Positions 41,157 to 61,856 of a DNA stretch of 64,000 nt are shown here, piece after piece; positions within the stretch are counted from its first letter, which is position 1; the number at the start of each line of letters is the position of its first letter. The notes under the pieces were generated by a model that saw only the letters and a list, made by a program, of their open reading frames with translations, did no database searches and was not told the DNA's origin. Both the position numbers and the translations under genes were made by a program. The stretch is from assembly GCF_014648515.1 (NCBI RefSeq), contig NZ_BMRG01000008.1, positions 66,730 to 130,729 on the forward strand. Reading direction: 5' to 3'. Origin of the DNA: Saccharothrix coeruleofusca (GTDB taxonomy: Bacteria; Actinomycetota; Actinomycetes; Mycobacteriales; Pseudonocardiaceae).

Positions 41157-42128
41157 GTGCCGACCACGCTCACCGCGCGGCAGGCCGAGGAGGTGCTCGA
41201 CCGGCTCGCGGGCGCGTTCCTGAACCCGGTCCGCTCGCCCGTCCTGCGCACGCCCGCGGAGGAGGGGCTGGAGTACGAGGAGGTGACCTTCCCCGCCCGC
41301 GACGGGGTGCCCCTGGAGGGGTGGTTCATCCCTGCCGACTCCGACCGGCTCGTCATCGCCAACCACCCCATGGGCTTCAACCGCTCCGGGCTGCCCACCC
41401 ACCTGGAACCGTGGGCCTCCACCTGGGGGCCCACCGGCAACGTCTTCGAGGTCGACTTCGTCCCCGACTACCGGGTCCTGCACGAGGCGGGCTACAACGT
41501 GCTGGCCTACGACCTGCGCAACATGGGCCTGAGCGGCGCGGCGAACGGCGGCGCCGTGACCAGCGGCCGGTACGAGGCGCGCGACGTCCTGGGCTCGCTC
41601 GCCTACGCGGCGAGCAGGCGCGACACCAAGGACATGCCGGTCGCCCTGTTCAGCCGCTGCCTGGGCGCGAACGCGACCTTCGCGGCGATGCGCCAGGACC
41701 CGGCGGCGTTCGAGGGCGTCCGGTGCCTGGTGGCCTGCCAGCCCGTGTCCGACCGCGTCATCATGGGGCGGGTGCTGGAGATCCTCGGCGTCGGCGCGGA
41801 CCGGCTCGACGACCTCGACCGCAGGGTCCTGGTCAGCACCTCGGTCGGCTTCCGGGACCGCCCCGACGCGGAGTGGGCCCGCCACGTCCGCGTCCCCACC
41901 TACTTGTACGGCGTCCACGACGACTCCCTCACAGAGCCCGCCGACCTGGAGCGGATGTTCGAGGTGATGGACGTCCGGGACAAGAGGTTGGCGTGGGTCC
42001 GGGGCACCTCGGCGCGCTGGGACGGCTACCTGGAGTTCCAGCGCAGGCCCCAGCCGGTGCTGGAGTGGCTGTCGCGCCACGTGCCGCCGGGCGCCCCGGA
42101 CCGGGGGCAGCGGTCAGTCGACCGGTGA
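41157..42128 (+). CDS. alpha/beta hydrolase-fold protein with Cys in nucleophile position
   Basis: 323-aa alpha/beta hydrolase-like protein (CocE/DLH-like region: ARDGVPLEGWFIPAD, IANHPMGFNRSG, NVLAYDLRNMGLSG). The nucleophile elbow reads LFSRCLGAN, putting Cys168 where Ser is usual, as in dienelactone hydrolase. The acidic residue may be in GVHDDSLTEP, but the C-terminal His motif (GTSARWDGYLEF) lacks a clear catalytic His. GTG 41157 is favoured for its Shine-Dalgarno spacing; GTG 41151 overlaps the NTF2-like gene stop. Function is uncertain; it could be a thioester-type hydrolase or a binding protein. Confidence 0.8.
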   Translation: MPTTLTARQAEEVLDRLAGAFLNPVRSPVLRTPAEEGLEYEEVTFPARDGVPLEGWFIPADSDRLVIANHPMGFNRSGLPTHLEPWASTWGPTGNVFEVDFVPDYRVLHEAGYNVLAYDLRNMGLSGAANGGAVTSGRYEARDVLGSLAYAASRRDTKDMPVALFSRCLGANATFAAMRQDPAAFEGVRCLVACQPVSDRVIMGRVLEILGVGADRLDDLDRRVLVSTSVGFRDRPDAEWARHVRVPTYLYGVHDDSLTEPADLERMFEVMDVRDKRLAWVRGTSARWDGYLEFQRRPQPVLEWLSRHVPPGAPDRGQRSVDR

Positions 42129-42479
42129 GACGCGGATGAGGTTGCCGTCCGGGTCGGCGATGACGAAGGTCCGCCCGAAGACCTCGTCGTGGGGTTCCTC
42201 GACGACGGTGACGCCCTTGGCGGCCCAGTTCGCGTGGACCTCGTCGACCGCCGGAGCGCCGCCCGGCACCGTCAGCCCGACTTCGAACGAGCGCGGCGCG
42301 GCCGGGTCGACCTGCTCGGCCCGGCCGGACCACAGGGCGAACAGCACGCCGGGGGCCACCTCGAACGGGACGTAGCGGGGCGTGGTGGTGACCGGCTCGA
42401 TCCCGAACAGGTCGCGGTAGAAGTCCGTCGCCCGTTCGACGTCGGTGACGTAGATGAGGAAGAGGTTGGGCGCTGCCAC
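42114..42479 (-). CDS. VOC-family (glyoxalase-like) protein
   Basis: 121-aa vicinal-oxygen-chelate protein with two beta-alpha-beta-beta-beta modules (LFLIYVTDVERATDFYRDLFGIEPV; FVIADPDGNLIRVSPVD). The C-terminal metal Glu position is ambiguous. VOC proteins include glyoxalases, dioxygenases and antibiotic-binding proteins. The GTG start at 42479 sits near the palindrome at 42540-42562, and the divergent WYL regulator likely controls it. Its end overlaps the converging hydrolase by 15 bp. Confidence 0.88.
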   Translation of the reverse strand: MAAPNLFLIYVTDVERATDFYRDLFGIEPVTTTPRYVPFEVAPGVLFALWSGRAEQVDPAAPRSFEVGLTVPGGAPAVDEVHANWAAKGVTVVEEPHDEVFGRTFVIADPDGNLIRVSPVD

Positions 42480-42539
42480 GGTGTCGTGCTCCTTCCGTCG
42501 GCGGCCGGGTGTCGGCCGTCGGTGTCAGGGTGGCGCGAT

Positions 42540-42562
42540 AACACGACAGAACCTGTCGTGTT
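42540..42562. promoter_or_regulatory. WYL-regulator operator palindrome
   Basis: A perfect palindrome, AACACGACAG-N3-CTGTCGTGTT, between the VOC gene and the WYL regulator gene. It abuts the regulator start, so autoregulation and control of the VOC gene are likely. Confidence 0.8.
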
Positions 42563-42580
42563 CAGGGGCAGAATGGCGAC

Positions 42581-43546
42581 ATGGCACGACCGCAGCGGCT
42601 GATCGAACTGCTGGCGGCGCTGCGGGCGCGCCGCCGGACCACCGCCGAGGCGCTGGCCGCCGAGCTGGGCGTGTCCACCAGGACCGTGCTGCGCGACGTC
42701 CAGGCGCTGGTGGACGCGGGCATCCCGGTGTTCACCGAGCGGGGCAGGTACGGCGGGATCAGCCTGCTGCCCGGCGACCAGGTCGACCTGTCCAAGCTGA
42801 CCACGGCAGAGGCCGACGTGCTGCGCGCCGTGGGTCTCGACCTCGACCGCGCCCGGCAGCTGGGGGAGGAGGCGGTCGCGCGCTCCACCCTGGGCAAGCT
42901 CGTCCCCCGGCGGACCCCCGCCGCGCGGGCGGAGCTGCCGCTGTCGCTGCACCAGGTCGTCGCGGTCGACAACCGCGCCTGGTTCGCGGACGGCGAGCCG
43001 GGCCCCGACGTGGCCCGGCTCGCGCAGGACCTGCGCAGGGGGCGCAGGCTGCGCATCCGGTACCGCCGCAGCGGGTCCACGACGGCGCGGCCCGCCGTCG
43101 TGGACCCCTACGGCCTGCTCCTGCGGGCCGACCGCTGGTACTTGATCGCCGATCGCGACGCGCGGCCGAGGATGTACGCCCTGTCCCGCTTGCGGGACTG
43201 GGAGGTGCTCGCGGAGCCGCGGCGGCTGCGCGAGGGCGAAGACCTCGCGGGCGTCGCGGCGGAGCTCGGCCGGGAGCTGGAGTCCCGGCACGAGGTGACC
43301 GTCACCGCCCGCCTCGACGCCGACCGGGTCGACCTGGCGCACCGCGTCCTCGGCAGCAGGCTGCGCACCGTCGGCGAGGCCGCCGACGGGCGGGTGACGA
43401 TCACCGTCTCCTACGACCAGCTCGACGGCGTCCGCCAGCTGCTGCAGTTCGCCGACCACATCGAGGTCGTCGACCCGGAACCCGCCCGGCGGCTGGTCCA
43501 CGACCTCGCCCGGCAGCTGGCCCGCGCGCACGAGGGCGCCCGGTGA
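42581..43546 (+). CDS. YafY-type HTH/WYL regulator
   Basis: 321-aa regulator. An N-terminal DeoR/HTH_11 helix-turn-helix (RLIELLAALRARRRTTAEALAAELGVSTRTVLRDVQALVDAGIPV) precedes a WYL domain (LRIRYRRSGSTTARPAVVDPYGLLLRADRWYLIA) and a C-terminal WCX extension. WYL domains sense nucleic acids or small ligands in many systems. ATG 42581 has no Shine-Dalgarno; a CAGAAT box lies 6 nt upstream. The palindrome immediately upstream is a probable operator shared with the VOC gene. It is divergent from the VOC gene. Confidence 0.93.
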   Translation: MARPQRLIELLAALRARRRTTAEALAAELGVSTRTVLRDVQALVDAGIPVFTERGRYGGISLLPGDQVDLSKLTTAEADVLRAVGLDLDRARQLGEEAVARSTLGKLVPRRTPAARAELPLSLHQVVAVDNRAWFADGEPGPDVARLAQDLRRGRRLRIRYRRSGSTTARPAVVDPYGLLLRADRWYLIADRDARPRMYALSRLRDWEVLAEPRRLREGEDLAGVAAELGRELESRHEVTVTARLDADRVDLAHRVLGSRLRTVGEAADGRVTITVSYDQLDGVRQLLQFADHIEVVDPEPARRLVHDLARQLARAHEGAR

Positions 43547-43570
43547 GGACGCCCTCGGCTGCGTCCCCGG

Positions 43571-44191
43571 TCACCAGTTCCCGGTTTCCGGGCCCATGGC
43601 GCCGTATTCGACCGCGCCGCCGCGCGCGTACGTGCTGACCACGACGCCGGTGCCCAGCACCTCCGAGCGCACCAGCTCCAGGCCCGCCGGGGCGGTGCCG
43701 TCCCCGAACAGGCGCTTGCCGGTGCCCAGCAGCACCGGCATGACCAGCAGGTGGAACTCGTCGACCAGGTCGTGCGCGAGCAGCGTCTGGACCAGCGCGC
43801 CGCTGCCGTGGACCTGGATCTCCCCGCCTTCACCGCGCTTGAGCGCGCCGACCGCCTCGGCCACGTCGCCGGTGAGCAGCGCGGAGTTCTGCCAGGACAC
43901 CGAGGTCAGCGTCCGGGAGGCGACGTGCTTGCGCACCCCGTTGAGCTTCACCGCGAGCGGGTCGTCGGCCAGCGGCCAGGCGGCCGCGAAGATCTCGTAG
44001 GTCCGGCGGCCCAGCAGCAGCGCGTCGGCGCGGAAGGTCACTTCCGCCACCCGCGCGACGACCTCCCCGTCCAGGTGCGGGACGGCCCAGCCGCCGTGCC
44101 GGAAGTCGCCGTCGCGGTCCTCGTCACCGCCGCCGGGCCCCTGCACGACCCCGTCCAGGGACAGGAACGAGGTCACCATCAGCTTGCGCAT
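43571..44191 (-). CDS. RibD-C/dihydrofolate reductase-like oxidoreductase
   Basis: 206-aa protein of the bacterial DHFR/RibD C-terminal family (MRKLMVTSFLSLDGVVQGPGG, LLGRRTYEIFAAAWP, VHGSGALVQTLLAHDLVDEFHLLVMPVLLGTGKRLF). These NADPH-dependent reductases are often of unknown substrate, and a riboflavin or folate role is not implied here. ATG 44191 starts the conserved N-terminus, with GGAGATG upstream. It converges on the WYL regulator with 24 nt between stops. A Crp-type site lies upstream near 44272. Confidence 0.9.
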   Translation of the reverse strand: MRKLMVTSFLSLDGVVQGPGGGDEDRDGDFRHGGWAVPHLDGEVVARVAEVTFRADALLLGRRTYEIFAAAWPLADDPLAVKLNGVRKHVASRTLTSVSWQNSALLTGDVAEAVGALKRGEGGEIQVHGSGALVQTLLAHDLVDEFHLLVMPVLLGTGKRLFGDGTAPAGLELVRSEVLGTGVVVSTYARGGAVEYGAMGPETGNW

Positions 44192-44271
44192 GTCATCTCC
44201 TCCGCGGACGCCCCCGGTGGCGTCCTCATGCTCGCGTCGAAGAGACCGGACCGGAATCGACAACCGACTCC

Positions 44272-44287
44272 TGTGATCCGCGTCACG
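44272..44287. promoter_or_regulatory. Crp/Fnr-type site TGTGA-N6-TCACG
   Basis: A near-canonical Crp-family half-site pair, TGTGATCCGCGTCACG, lies about 117 nt before the first PKS-side gene (44404) and 80 nt before the DHFR-like gene on the other strand. It may be recognised by a cAMP- or Crp-type regulator. Confidence 0.5.
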
Positions 44288-44403
44288 CGCAGATCGGTCG
44301 ATGAGCGGTCGATTATTCCGCGATGAGAGGCCGTGCGCGATGCCTGGATAACGTGAGCCGAGGGCAATAGCCGAATGCGCGAGGAAAGCGAGGACAGCCG
44401 CCC

Positions 44404-44814
44404 ATGACCGCCCAGCTGGATCTGAACAACCTGGACCTCACCGACGACCCGGAAGTGCAGAACGACGTCTTCCTGGCCGCTTTCAACTCCGGCCAGGGAG
44501 CCATTTTCGACAGCCTCTACCGGGAGGACTCGATCTCCAACCTCTCCGGCACCCCGCTGACCGGCGCGGCGCGCACCGAGGCGATCACCGCGCTGCTGGC
44601 CACCAAGCCGGAGCTGAAGTCCCGCGTGCGGTCCTACTACGCCACCGCCGACACCTCCCTGATCATCGTCGACTACGACCTGGTGATCACCAAGGAGGAC
44701 GGCGGCAAGCAGCGCATCCAGGGCAAGTGCACCGACGTGCTGGTGCGCGGCGAGGACGGCAAGTGGGTCATGGCCGTCGACCGGCCGGTGGCCGGTTCCA
44801 TCGAGGACCTGTAG
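44404..44814 (+). CDS. NTF2-like / SnoaL-fold protein A of PKS cluster
   Basis: 136-aa NTF2-like protein (NDVFLAAFNSGQGAIFDSLYREDSI...; KPELKSRVRSYYATADTSLIIVDYDL; DVLVRGEDGKWVMAVDRP). It is a clear paralog of the 127-aa protein at 48622 in the same cluster, sharing the KP-xx-V-xx-SY-T-DTxLx-VD pattern. In polyketide clusters such proteins include cyclases, isomerases and hydroxylase-like scaffolds. It is the first gene of the flavin reductase / carboxylase unit, with 65 nt before the flavin reductase. Its exact reaction is unknown. Confidence 0.85.
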   Translation: MTAQLDLNNLDLTDDPEVQNDVFLAAFNSGQGAIFDSLYREDSISNLSGTPLTGAARTEAITALLATKPELKSRVRSYYATADTSLIIVDYDLVITKEDGGKQRIQGKCTDVLVRGEDGKWVMAVDRPVAGSIEDL

Positions 44815-44879
44815 GTCCACCGGCCGCGCGGGCCACGCCCCTGCCGTGGCCCGCGCCCTCCTCGGGAAGGACGTGTGCG

Positions 44880-45404
44880 ATGGACCTGGCCCCCGAGCTG
44901 TCCGGGGTGTCCCCGACCGAGATGCGCGCCACCCTGGGCCGCTTCGCCACCGGCGTCGTCGTGCTCACCGTCGGCGGCGAGCACATCCACGGGATGACCG
45001 CGAACGCGTTCAGCTCCGTCTCGCTCGACCCGCCGCTGGTGCTGTGCTGCGTGGCCCGCGACGCCACCATGCACGGCGCGATCACCGCCGCCGGGCACTT
45101 CGCCACCTCGGTGCTGCGCGCCGACCAGGAGCGCTTCGCCCGGTACTTCGCCGACCGCGGCCGACCCTCCGGTGGCGCCCAGTTCGACCCCGTCGACTGG
45201 CTGCCCGGCAGGCACACCGGCGCTCCGGTGCTGGCCGACGCCCTGGCCTGGGTGGAGTGCAGGCTGGAGCAGACCCACCGGGCGGGCGACCACTCGGTGT
45301 TCATCGGCCGCGTGCTGGGCACCGGCCGCGGGGCGGGCACGGCGGGGCTGCTGTTCTTCGACGGCGCGTTCGGTCAGGCCGACACGAGCGAAAGGCGACG
45401 ATGA
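44880..45404 (+). CDS. flavin reductase-like domain protein (FMN/FAD reductase)
   Basis: 174-aa small flavin reductase of the HpaC/two-component monooxygenase type (MRATLGRFATGVVVLTVGGEHIHGMTANAFSSVSLDPPLVLCCV, GDHSVFIGRVLG). Its usual job is to supply reduced flavin to a flavin-dependent oxygenase. No oxygenase gene is in view, so it probably lies further on in the cluster. Its ATG is 4 nt ahead of a GTGCGATGG context; it overlaps the carboxylase gene by 4 nt (ATGA), so the two are translationally coupled. Confidence 0.9.
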   Translation: MDLAPELSGVSPTEMRATLGRFATGVVVLTVGGEHIHGMTANAFSSVSLDPPLVLCCVARDATMHGAITAAGHFATSVLRADQERFARYFADRGRPSGGAQFDPVDWLPGRHTGAPVLADALAWVECRLEQTHRAGDHSVFIGRVLGTGRGAGTAGLLFFDGAFGQADTSERRR

Positions 45405-47005
45405 GCATCACCGGGATGGACCGGCGGCCCGCGGCGCGACCTGCTCCCGAGCAGGTCGCGCCGCTGCCGTCACCGCCGCGCACCATGCGGGCGCTGCGCG
45501 CGCGGCGCGACGAGCTGCGCTCGCGGATCACCGAGGGCAGCCGGGAGGCCACCCAGCGCCAGCACCGGCTGGGCAAGCGCACCGCGCGGGAGCGCTTGGC
45601 GCTGCTGCTGGACGAGGGGTCCTTCGTCGAGCTGGACATGTACCGGCGGGGCGCGGGTGGCGGCGGCGTGCACACCGACGGCGTGGTGGCGGGCTCGGGG
45701 ACCGTGGACGGCCGCCGGGTCTTCGTCTACGCGCAGGACTTCACCATCTCCGGCGGGTCGCTGGGCGCGGCGCACGCGGCGAAGATCCACAAGGTGATGG
45801 ACCTGGCGCTGGCCAACGGCGCGCCGGTCGTCGCGCTCAACGACAGCGGCGGGGCGCGCATCCAGGAAGGCGTCATGGCGCTGGACGGCTACGGCGGCAT
45901 CTTCAGCCGCCAGGTCGCGGCCTCCGGCGTCATCCCGCAGATCAGCGTCGTGCTCGGGCCGTGCGCGGGCGGCGCGGCGTACTCGCCCGCGCTGGCCGAC
46001 TTCACCTTCATGGTGCGCGAGACCGCGCAGATGTACCTGACCGGCCCGGACGTGGTGGCCGCGGTGAGCGGCGAGCGGGTCACCCACGCCGAGCTGGGCG
46101 GCGCGGACGTGCACGGCACCCGGTCCGGCGTGGCCTCGTTCGTGCACGACGACGAGGAGAGCTGCCTGGCCGACGTGCGCTACCTGCTGTCGCTGCTGCC
46201 CGCCAACAACCTCGAACCCCCGCCGCCGGTGGAGTTCGCCGAGGACGACCCGGCGCGGCCCCGGCTGCCCGACATCGTGCCGGTGGAGCCCAACCAGCCC
46301 TACGACATGCGGGCCGTGCTGGCCGAGGTGGTCGACGACGGCGAGTTCCTGGAGGTCCACGAGGGCTGGGCGGGCAACGTGCTGTGCGCGCTCGGCCGCG
46401 TCGGCGGCGAGGTGGTCGGCGTGGTCGGCAACCAGCCGCTGGTGCTGGCGGGCGTGCTGGACACCGCGGCGTCGCAGAAGGCCGCGCGGTTCGTGCGGTT
46501 CTGCGACGCGTTCAACATCCCGCTGGTGACGCTGGTGGACGTGCCGGGGTTCCTGCCGGGCACCGAGCAGGAGTACGGCGGCGCGATCCGGCACGGCGCC
46601 AAGCTGCTGTACGCCTACTGCGAGGCGTCGGTGCCGCGCGTGCAGGTGATCCTGCGCAAGGCCTACGGCGGGGCGTACATCGTGATGGACTCGCGGTCCA
46701 TCGGGTGCGACGTGTCGCTGGCGTGGCCGACCAACGAGATCGCGGTGATGGGCGCGGAGGCGGCGGTGAACGTGGTGCACCGCAAGGAGCTGGCCGCCGC
46801 GGCCGACCCGGCCGAGCTGCGGGCGGCGCTGATCTCCCGCTACACCGCCGAGCTGATGCACCCCTACTACGCCGCCGAGCGCGGCCTGGTCGACGACGTG
46901 ATCGACCCGGCGGAGACCCGCGCGGCGATCATGCGGGCGCTGGCCATGCTGCGCGACAAGCGCAAGCGCCCGCCTGCCCGCAAGCACGGGAACGTGCCGC
47001 TGTAG
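45401..47005 (+). CDS. acyl-CoA carboxylase beta subunit (carboxyltransferase)
   Basis: 534-aa AccD/PccB-type carboxyltransferase. The crotonase-fold halves are visible: RTARERLALLLDEGSFVELDMYRRG, the GDSGGARIQEGV-like segment (NDSGGARIQEGV), and the C-terminal TLVDVPGFLPGTEQEYGGAIRHGAKLLYAYCEASVP, with SIGCDVSLAWPTNEIAVMGAEAAV. It transfers the carboxyl from a biotinylated alpha subunit to an acyl-CoA, making an extender unit. Because all visible AT domains look malonyl-specific, it most likely makes malonyl-CoA, but acetyl versus propionyl cannot be fixed from sequence. A 25-bp hairpin follows. Confidence 0.93.
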   Translation: MSITGMDRRPAARPAPEQVAPLPSPPRTMRALRARRDELRSRITEGSREATQRQHRLGKRTARERLALLLDEGSFVELDMYRRGAGGGGVHTDGVVAGSGTVDGRRVFVYAQDFTISGGSLGAAHAAKIHKVMDLALANGAPVVALNDSGGARIQEGVMALDGYGGIFSRQVAASGVIPQISVVLGPCAGGAAYSPALADFTFMVRETAQMYLTGPDVVAAVSGERVTHAELGGADVHGTRSGVASFVHDDEESCLADVRYLLSLLPANNLEPPPPVEFAEDDPARPRLPDIVPVEPNQPYDMRAVLAEVVDDGEFLEVHEGWAGNVLCALGRVGGEVVGVVGNQPLVLAGVLDTAASQKAARFVRFCDAFNIPLVTLVDVPGFLPGTEQEYGGAIRHGAKLLYAYCEASVPRVQVILRKAYGGAYIVMDSRSIGCDVSLAWPTNEIAVMGAEAAVNVVHRKELAAAADPAELRAALISRYTAELMHPYYAAERGLVDDVIDPAETRAAIMRALAMLRDKRKRPPARKHGNVPL

Positions 47006-47022
47006 AACGCGCGGCAGGTGGT

Positions 47023-47077
47023 CGGAACGGCAAGAGCCCCGCCGGGTGTCGAACCCGGCGGGGCTCTTGCCGTTCCG
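47023..47077. terminator. perfect 25-bp terminator hairpin
   Basis: A perfect 25-bp stem (47023-47047 with 47053-47077) around a 5-nt loop, between the carboxylase and the converging aminotransferase gene. The strongest terminator in the window. Confidence 0.95.
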
Positions 47078-47165
47078 GTCGTGGACGGGTGGCGAACGCG
47101 GTGCGGCCCACCGACCAGGGGAGAAAGTCGGTGGGCCGCGGGGTCGCCGGGGGACCGGGGTGGGG

Positions 47166-48620
47166 TCAGCCCGGCAGGAGTGCGGAGTCGTCCTGGTCGC
47201 GCAGCGCGGCGCACACCGCGCGCAGACCGGTGACCAACTGGTCGATGTGCTCGTCGGAGATCTCGATCGACGGCTCGAACCGCAGCGTGTGCGTGGCGCT
47301 GGCGGTCGGGAACACCCGGACGTGGTGCTCGCGCAGCAGGTACCCCGCCAGCACGTAGCCCAGCAGCCCCATCCGGGCGTACTCGGCCACGCCGCCCTCG
47401 CCGCCGGTCCGGTCGTGGAACTCCAGTCCCAGCATCAGGCCGCGTCCGCGCACGTCGGCCACGACGGTCGGGAACTCGTCGCGGACCGCGCGCAGCGCGG
47501 CGGCCAGCGCCTCGCCGCGCTCGGCGGCCCGGCGGTAGGCCGCGCCGCCGTCGGCTTCGAGCAGTTCCACCACCTTGGCGCCGATGTGGCAGGAGAAGGC
47601 GTCCTTGGCGAAGGTGGAGCTGTGCAGCAGCTCGAACTCGGGCAGGTAGCGGCTGCGCCGCACCAGCAGCACCGACGACTTCGCCAGGCCGCCGCCGATG
47701 GCCTTGGCCAGCACGATGTAGTCGCCGAGCAGCCCGACGTGCGAGGCGGCGTAGAACGCGCCGGTGCGCCCGACCCCGCTCTGCACCTCGTCCACCACGA
47801 CCGGGAACCCGGCCGCGTCCGCCGCCGCCCGGATCTCCGCGGCGACGTCGGCCTCCAGCACGCGGATGCCGCCCTCGCCCTGGACCGGCTCGACGAAGAA
47901 CGCCGCCACCACCGGCAGGTCCCGCTCGACCAGCTCGCCGTCCACCACGTCCAGCACGGTCACCCGCTCGGCCTCCACGGCCTTGGTGACCTCGGCGGGC
48001 GGCACGAACCGGGCCTGCGCGGCCAGGCCGCGGAAGGGCAGCCGGTAGCCCGCGTTGTGGGTCAGCTGCACGCTGCCCGCGAGCTTGCCGTGGAAGGAGC
48101 CCTCCAGGGTGAGGAACACCGGCGGCAGGTCGAAGCGGCCCTCGTTGTGCGCGCGGGCGCGGGCGGCCAGCTCCGGGTCGGCCGAGGCCAGGTGCTCGTC
48201 GATCTCGGCGCGCAGCCGGGCCAGCTTGCCCACGCGGTCCATCTCGGCGTGCTTGAGGGCGACCTCCACCGCCTCCGCGCCGGTGTTGGCGAAGATCGCC
48301 GAGTACGGCTCGTCGGTGCCGAACTCGCGCCACAGCACCCGGTTCAGCGCCGCGGCCAGGTCGTTGGCGTAGGGGTGGTAGGAGAACTGGGCGTGCACCG
48401 GCACCCGCTGGTCGAGCAGCTCACGGGCGCGCTCGACCAGCGCGGGGTGGTTGTGGCCCAGCACCAGCGAGCCGTAACCACCGACGAAGTCCACCACCGG
48501 CACGTCGCCGGACGGGGTGCGCCACCACAGGGTGTCGCCCTCGCCCCGCACGTACTCCGCGTCCAGGCCCACCTGCGCCAGCAGTCCGCGCAGGTGGGCC
48601 TCGGCCAGCTCCAGGGCCAT
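47166..48620 (-). CDS. class III pyridoxal phosphate aminotransferase
   Basis: 484-aa omega-type aminotransferase. Substrate/PLP features: the NTGAEAVEVALKHAEM loop, FVEPVQGEGGI, VVDEVQSGVGRTGAFYA and the PLP-binding Lys306 in VLAKAIGGGLA. Class III enzymes move amino groups to aldehydes or ketones from amino acids such as ornithine or diaminobutyrate. The gene is co-transcribed with the NTF2-like protein at 48622 (1-nt gap) and lies just before the PKS. In coelimycin/cyclizidine-type clusters an enzyme of this class aminates a PKS-derived aldehyde (pathway knowledge); that is the favoured idea here, not proven. Confidence 0.92.
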   Translation of the reverse strand: MALELAEAHLRGLLAQVGLDAEYVRGEGDTLWWRTPSGDVPVVDFVGGYGSLVLGHNHPALVERARELLDQRVPVHAQFSYHPYANDLAAALNRVLWREFGTDEPYSAIFANTGAEAVEVALKHAEMDRVGKLARLRAEIDEHLASADPELAARARAHNEGRFDLPPVFLTLEGSFHGKLAGSVQLTHNAGYRLPFRGLAAQARFVPPAEVTKAVEAERVTVLDVVDGELVERDLPVVAAFFVEPVQGEGGIRVLEADVAAEIRAAADAAGFPVVVDEVQSGVGRTGAFYAASHVGLLGDYIVLAKAIGGGLAKSSVLLVRRSRYLPEFELLHSSTFAKDAFSCHIGAKVVELLEADGGAAYRRAAERGEALAAALRAVRDEFPTVVADVRGRGLMLGLEFHDRTGGEGGVAEYARMGLLGYVLAGYLLREHHVRVFPTASATHTLRFEPSIEISDEHIDQLVTGLRAVCAALRDQDDSALLPG

Positions 48621-48621
48621 G

Positions 48622-49005
48622 TCAGCTGTCGCCGAACGGGTTGTCGACGGCGTAGCGCCACCGGCCGTCGGGGCCCTTGCGCAGCACGTCCAGGCCGGTG
48701 CCCGACAGCGACTCCTCGCCCTCGATGTCGAACTTCCAGTCCACCACCAGCAGCGCGGTGTCGCCGGTCACGTAGGACTCCTTGACGGTGGCGCTCATGG
48801 CCGGCTTCTTGGCCATGAACTCCCGGACCGCCTGCTCGTGCTCGGCGCCGCTGATCGGCTTCTCCGGGTCCCACACCGACACCGCGTCCTCGGTGTAGAG
48901 GCCCAGCACCGCCTCCACGTCGCCCGCGTTCATCGCGCGCACGTACAGCTCGGTCATCTTCGTCGCGTCGGTGGGGGGCGCGAACTCGTTCACGGTCGTG
49001 GTCAT
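48622..49005 (-). CDS. NTF2-like / SnoaL-fold protein B of PKS cluster
   Basis: 127-aa NTF2-like protein (MTELYVRAMNAGDVEAVLGLYTEDAVSVWDPEKPISG; KPAMSATVKESYVTGDTALLVVDWKFD; DVLRKGPDGRWRYAVDNPFGDS). It is paralogous to the protein at 44404. Its gene is first in the minus-strand pair with the aminotransferase, separated by 1 nt, so the two proteins are produced together. It may be a partner enzyme acting on the aminated or cyclised product. Many SnoaL-type proteins lack a clear catalytic residue, and here the role is unknown. Confidence 0.85.
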   Translation of the reverse strand: MTTTVNEFAPPTDATKMTELYVRAMNAGDVEAVLGLYTEDAVSVWDPEKPISGAEHEQAVREFMAKKPAMSATVKESYVTGDTALLVVDWKFDIEGEESLSGTGLDVLRKGPDGRWRYAVDNPFGDS

Positions 49006-49180
49006 CGCAAATCCTTTTCTGCCGGGTCGGCGAACAGCGCGGCCGACGCTAATGACCGGCGGTCACGGACCGGTAATCCGCCATCCCGAGAACGCCCGAC
49101 GACCGGCCCATTACTGCTCGCGACGAATTGCTCGGTAGTAATCGAGTCCGGAGTAGTCCGCTGGTTGGGAAGGACGGGCG
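49006..49180. promoter_or_regulatory. divergent region before the PKS gene
   Basis: 175 bp between the minus-strand NTF2-like gene and the first PKS. It holds the GGAAGG ribosome site for the PKS start at 49181 and mildly AT-rich patches near 49030 and 49120-49140 that could hold promoters. There is no clear operator and no RNA gene. Confidence 0.4.
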
Positions 49181-61843
<12,663 letters not shown>

Positions 61844-61856
61844 ACCTGGAGACGAC

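Noticed and set aside
44404-44814. The NTF2-like protein as an aromatic PKS cyclase
   Set aside because: The cluster is modular type I with no type II KS/CLF genes, so a SnoaL aromatic-ring-closing role is not supported.
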